From contig CM072156.1 of assembly GCA_036850595.1 (NCBI GenBank), positions 11,604,326 through 11,668,325 on the forward strand: 64,000 nucleotides of DNA, read 5' to 3'. The position numbers and the translations under genes were made by a program. Positions 59,801 through 64,000 of the stretch are shown here, piece after piece (the first letter of the stretch is position 1; every line of letters starts with the position of its first letter). The stretch is from Rhyacichthys aspro. Its lineage: Eukaryota > Chordata > Actinopteri > Gobiiformes > Rhyacichthyidae. A model generated the notes under the pieces. It saw nothing but the letters and a program-made list of their open reading frames with translations. It did not search any database and was not told where the DNA came from.

Positions 59801-62800
59801 AGAGCTCGATAGCAATATCTTTATGCTTCTCTATTGGGAATATGTTTGTAATGGCTTCACTGTATATGATTGATGGTTTTCTGAAGCCAAGCAATCTACT
59901 TTATTGTAATTATATAGTGTACTGTCCATCAGAAGTTATACTACAATATTACTTTATTTTCTGAAATGAATTATGTGTTGGGAACCGAGATTGACTTGGG
60001 TGACATTTGTTTATTATTTTGCTGAGCTGTAAAGTCAATCACTATAGAGAATACAACCATTCCCATGTCACTTAGCCACACTCTGTGCTGTACCAACTTT
60101 TATGCCTTTTGCATTCGATTCCTGCTTTTAAAAATGTTCACAGAAGACACTAGTAGCATGTGTGTCACTATGCAGCATGCCCCATAAGATTGGTGTGAAT
60201 ATTCAAAAGCAGTATCTTACTATTGACACATACCTGTCTAGCTTGCTGTCCAGCTAGGATCTATGTGATATACTAAGCCCCATTCTGTCTTGCACATTGA
60301 CTAGTCGAGGATGGAAGGCCTATAACAAATGCATGTCCCTTCCATTTTTTATAATAATGCAGCTACAGCAAGACTTTGGTATTAAAAAAAACACACAATT
60401 TCAGGTATCCACACACTATAATTAACACATAATTATTTTAAAAAACCAAGGTGGTTAGCAGTGTCACCCCACAGCAACAAGGTCCAGACAGAGTTTAAAT
60501 GGTTGACAATAGACTTCAAACTAAACTTCAAATGTCTACGATGTGAGGCACAACTTAAAATGCCTTTTAGCCTCTTCTTATCTCTTTCATACTGCTGTTG
60601 GTGGCAGAAAGAAAACTGAGATAACACATAGTTTTCAAAATTTTATTTTACGGACAGAGGGCGTAAAATGGAGCACACTCGATAAAGATCTAAAGATTAG
60701 GAAGGAGCAGAGCAATAAATTATGCAAAGTGTTTGAAAACACACACAGCTTTAATTAAGTGACATTTTATTTTAAATGAGGTGACAGGGAGAATTTATCC
60801 CCTAAACCTTCTAAAAAATGGCAAATCGGGTCATTGCAGGAGTTTATTGTTAAAAATAGCATTAACAGTCACATTGCAAATAAAACCGGTTAGTGTCTAA
60901 GATTTGATTCAACCAATTTGACCATTGAATGAATAATATAAGCTAACATTTGCTCCTAAGCTACTACTGTACATCTTCCTATAAAAATCAAGTATGCTGA
61001 AATATGCAAGTTATGCATAGTGGCTATGGAAATGACATGTGGGATGGTTTGAAAAGTTTTGTTAAATCAGTGTCTGAGAGCAAGGCCTTTGTCTGAGAAT
61101 AAGTCGTCGCTTCTCAAGCCTCAGTGCTCTATAGAAGTTTATCTATGCACGAACCACAAAGAGCATACACTGAATAAATAATAGCTGATTTCCGTGTAGC
61201 ACACTGAGGTGAAATCACAAGAAACATCCTTTATTCCCGCTATATACTGTTCAGCGGCATGTTCGAATAAATCGTTCGCCGCGTTTGTGGAAAGTGTGAT
61301 TCTACGGTTTGTCGGATTCAGCTTTGTTCATTAATTTATACATCATATTTTATGCATTTGGTTGCAAAAAGAATAAACTTGTATGCATCTATCTAACTGA
61401 GAACATGCAATATACAGTTGGGTGATAGAGAACTATGAACTAAAAAAAAAGTTAGCACGTTCACCTCTGACCACTTGCCTTTTCCAGTTTCTACACCCAT
61501 GCATTGATCAAATGTTCAAAGTTGTTTATTTTAAAACCATACACCGAATACAATACAAATGTTAATATTGATTTTTCTTCAATTTTGCACATTGACAAAA
61601 AAATAGCAAGCTTTAACTTAGATTTTTTATTCTATTTTCCGGCTCATGGAGTGAGACACATTGCTTCGCTCAAACTCTTGATCCCAGAGACTTGCAGGAA
61701 CTCTGGAGCAGTTAACTGGTGCCTGCTTTGCTACCTTGCTACCGGGTTGAATGACTTGACTGAGTGTGTGCCCTACTGCCTCAGCCTCCCCTTGTTACTG
61801 GAGCCACACTCAAGAAGACAATGATGGCAGAAGGAAGATGGTGGTTATGAGAGACATAAGAAAAGGTTGTCACGCTCAGATTTCAGCATATTGAAGTATT
61901 TAGACCTGTCACGGACCGCTGTGTTGTATCTAAGGCCATGTAAACACAGTGGTGGTGATCATATGATACAAGAAAAAAACAAAAACCTGACTTATTTTAA
62001 GGTACTTTTTGGTTGCTTTTGGGGATAATTGTGCTATATGTGGTGCGAGTTTGAGAGAAGTGTCGCGTTCGTCAGGTATAAACAGGACAGGGCTGAAAGG
62101 TGCCAAGGAGGTTGGCTTCCTTAACGAAGAACATTGGCGTAATGATTCCCAGCGTAGCTCAAGTGAGAGAGGTCACAAACACACACGCACACACACACAC
62201 ACACACACACAGGCAGCCATGTGTGCTTTTCTCTGTGTCACAACCTTCTCTTGGGGGCTGTTTCAGTGAAAGGTGCCAGCCTGCTCAGCCAAGCCCCTAA
62301 CAAGAGCCAAACAGTCAAGAGAGTGAGCAGGAAGAAAGAAAAGGTGAGGTTGAGGTGGGGAAAAGAGTGGGTGAAAAGGGGAGATAAGAGGAACAGAGAA
62401 CTGTCACCCTCCTGGGACAGATGCACGGCTCAGTATGGATGTGGAGCAGTCACCTCTTGTGCTGCACTGACCACTTGACTTAACACTGAGCTGTGAGGAC
62501 TTGGCAGGTGTTTGGATATTTGCTGTTGCTCTTCTTCTTGCTGCATGTAATAATACACCTCTCTAACAGCAAGGCTTCTAAATTGGAGCTCACCGTGTCA
62601 AACTCAAAAGCACACTCTTTTTTTTTTTCTTCGAGCGGGATTTGATAGATGCGAGCCATAGAAGAATAGAGGGCCTATTTAAGGAGTGCACCAAAGCAAT
62701 AGAGTATTCCCAGTCACACTGCAATGGACAAGCAACCTAATGATGTCTGAAATACCGGCACAACAGCTATGATATGCTGTGATAATTGCTACCCTCCTGT

Positions 62801-64000
62801 CCACAGTACAAATAAACGTGGAATCGGTAGGCAAACACATTAATATGGAAATGTCTACATTAATTTGAAGCATAGTCTAAATTATTCAGTAATTAAGCCA
62901 CTGCAAATTTACACAAAGTTCCCCCTGGTTGACTGGGGAGAATAGTGAGGAGCCTGGAACAGACAGGCTCAGGGATGTGAAATATGCAGTCACATGATTT
63001 GAGAACACATAGCTATATTTGTCTGGATGGTACAATGGCATCTTACTCAAAGGCTAATTTGGACCACACCACACAAACAGCAATGCAACCCTAACTAAGA
63101 TTTTTGTTACATACTGTAGATACTATATACATGCATTAGCAGACAACTATCTTAATCATCTTACCAGTGTGTTTTTTATTTTATTTTACATTGACAAAGC
63201 CTATTGATATACAGTACAGTATAATGCACAATTCAGATTATGAGACATGTTTCTCATTGGAAAAATGTGAATGTGATATAGTTTGGAGCCACACAAACTC
63301 CCTGTAATTTAAACATTAAAAAGATCTATTAAAAGTTCAGTTTTGACTCATTATGTGTCTATTAATATTATGCATTTGGGGTGTTTCTATAAAGCCCTTT
63401 TAACCTTGATGTGATGCATTTATCATTGTTTGGAATAGAGATCTTAAATGACACTGTGTTTATGGTTTGGGGCATGTGTCTTCCTCTGTGTATGTGTGTA
63501 TGCATAATCCTTAGCTGCGTATGCGTGTCTGTGCTCAAGCACGTACGAGCGTGTCAACTTGTGTAACTGTGGATGTCCTTTCAAAGAGCCTTCACAGATC
63601 TGTCCGAGGCCCTTTGATCAGACGTTCCATGGCTGGCTCGCTCTCAGCGGCCCTCAAGAATGAAGGGTGCGTGCTGGGTGGGAGACAGGGCTGGTTTGAC
63701 ATGGATGAGGCACTGGCTTTGACCTGCACAGCCTCACAAATACACACACAAACAGACTCACCCACACACACACAGACATCAAAATGAAGAGATTAGCCTG
63801 TGATTCATCAAAACTTCAAGGTGAACTGTCTTTTTCTACATGCAAAGTCTAAATTTACATGACTATGGAATGTCAGAACCAAACTCTTTCAGCTGATGCC
63901 AAGGTTAGTTGGAACATCCATTTGTTCTTGTGTATTGAAACTTTGTCGATTGTGATGCCACCCATTCGCTTTTTTTTTTTTTCGTCTATTGCATATTTTT
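53816..64000. other. Noncoding: desert with several candidate regulatory islands
   Basis: No gene recognised. GC-balanced, repeat-poor islands occur at about 54090-54260, 57080-57330, 58890-59090 and 61640-61830. The 57080-57330 block is open on both strands and carries the octamer ATTTGCAT (57179-57186). The 58890-59090 block includes TTTGGCCTATTAATCAACTC. A (CA)n lies at 62179-62211 and CA-rich sequence at 63741-63778. The rest is AT-rich. Confidence 0.55.
62179..62211. repeat. (CA)n microsatellite
   Basis: CA dinucleotide run of about 33 bases with one G interruption at 62187. Confidence 0.94.

Noticed and set aside
1..64000. CRISPR arrays, operons, phage or bacterial mobile systems, tRNA or rRNA genes
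   Set aside because: No regularly spaced repeats, ribosome-binding sites, dense ORFs or tRNA-like A/B boxes were seen. The DNA is clearly vertebrate.

Overview
The window is vertebrate nuclear DNA, most likely from a ray-finned (teleost) fish. The evidence is a GT-AG spliced gene with many short coding exons and compact introns (about 90 to 5,400 bases), frequent (CA)n microsatellites, a decayed L2/CR1-like LINE fragment and small TTAA-flanked inverted-repeat elements of the kind common in fish. Nothing bacterial, phage-like or CRISPR-like is present. I cannot name the species.

The left 25 kb (13-25006, + strand) holds the 3' two thirds of one gene, which I identify as the orthologue of human KIAA0825 (DUF4495 family; linked in humans to postaxial polydactyly). 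Sixteen exons can be placed. All internal phases agree when they are joined, giving an open frame of about 839 codons ending at a stop at 25004-25006. The 5' third of the gene, with its promoter and start codon, lies left of the window. Two splice sites are uncertain: the donor of the first visible exon, and the last small intron near the C-terminus.

The introns hold (CA)n repeats, a GC-richer block in the 13172-15561 intron that looks like a regulatory element, a striking 83-base near-perfect hairpin at 16029-16111, and an inactive antisense LINE reverse-transcriptase fragment at about 16550-17420.

The right 39 kb (25007-64000) has no convincing gene. It alternates between AT-rich filler, microsatellites, low-complexity pyrimidine tracts and GC-balanced islands with homeodomain-, POU- and nuclear-receptor-like motifs. 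In mammals the KIAA0825 neighbourhood also contains FAM172A and NR2F1, so I infer, without proof, that this is a regulatory gene desert. It also contains a 332-base TTAA-flanked MITE (53480-53811), a second terminus of the same family (30032-30052), a 14-bp perfect inverted repeat (46751-46783) and a strong G-quadruplex motif (31685-31708). I found no clearly new biological system. The items most worth a second look are the intronic hairpin, the C-terminal splice ambiguity and the noncoding islands.
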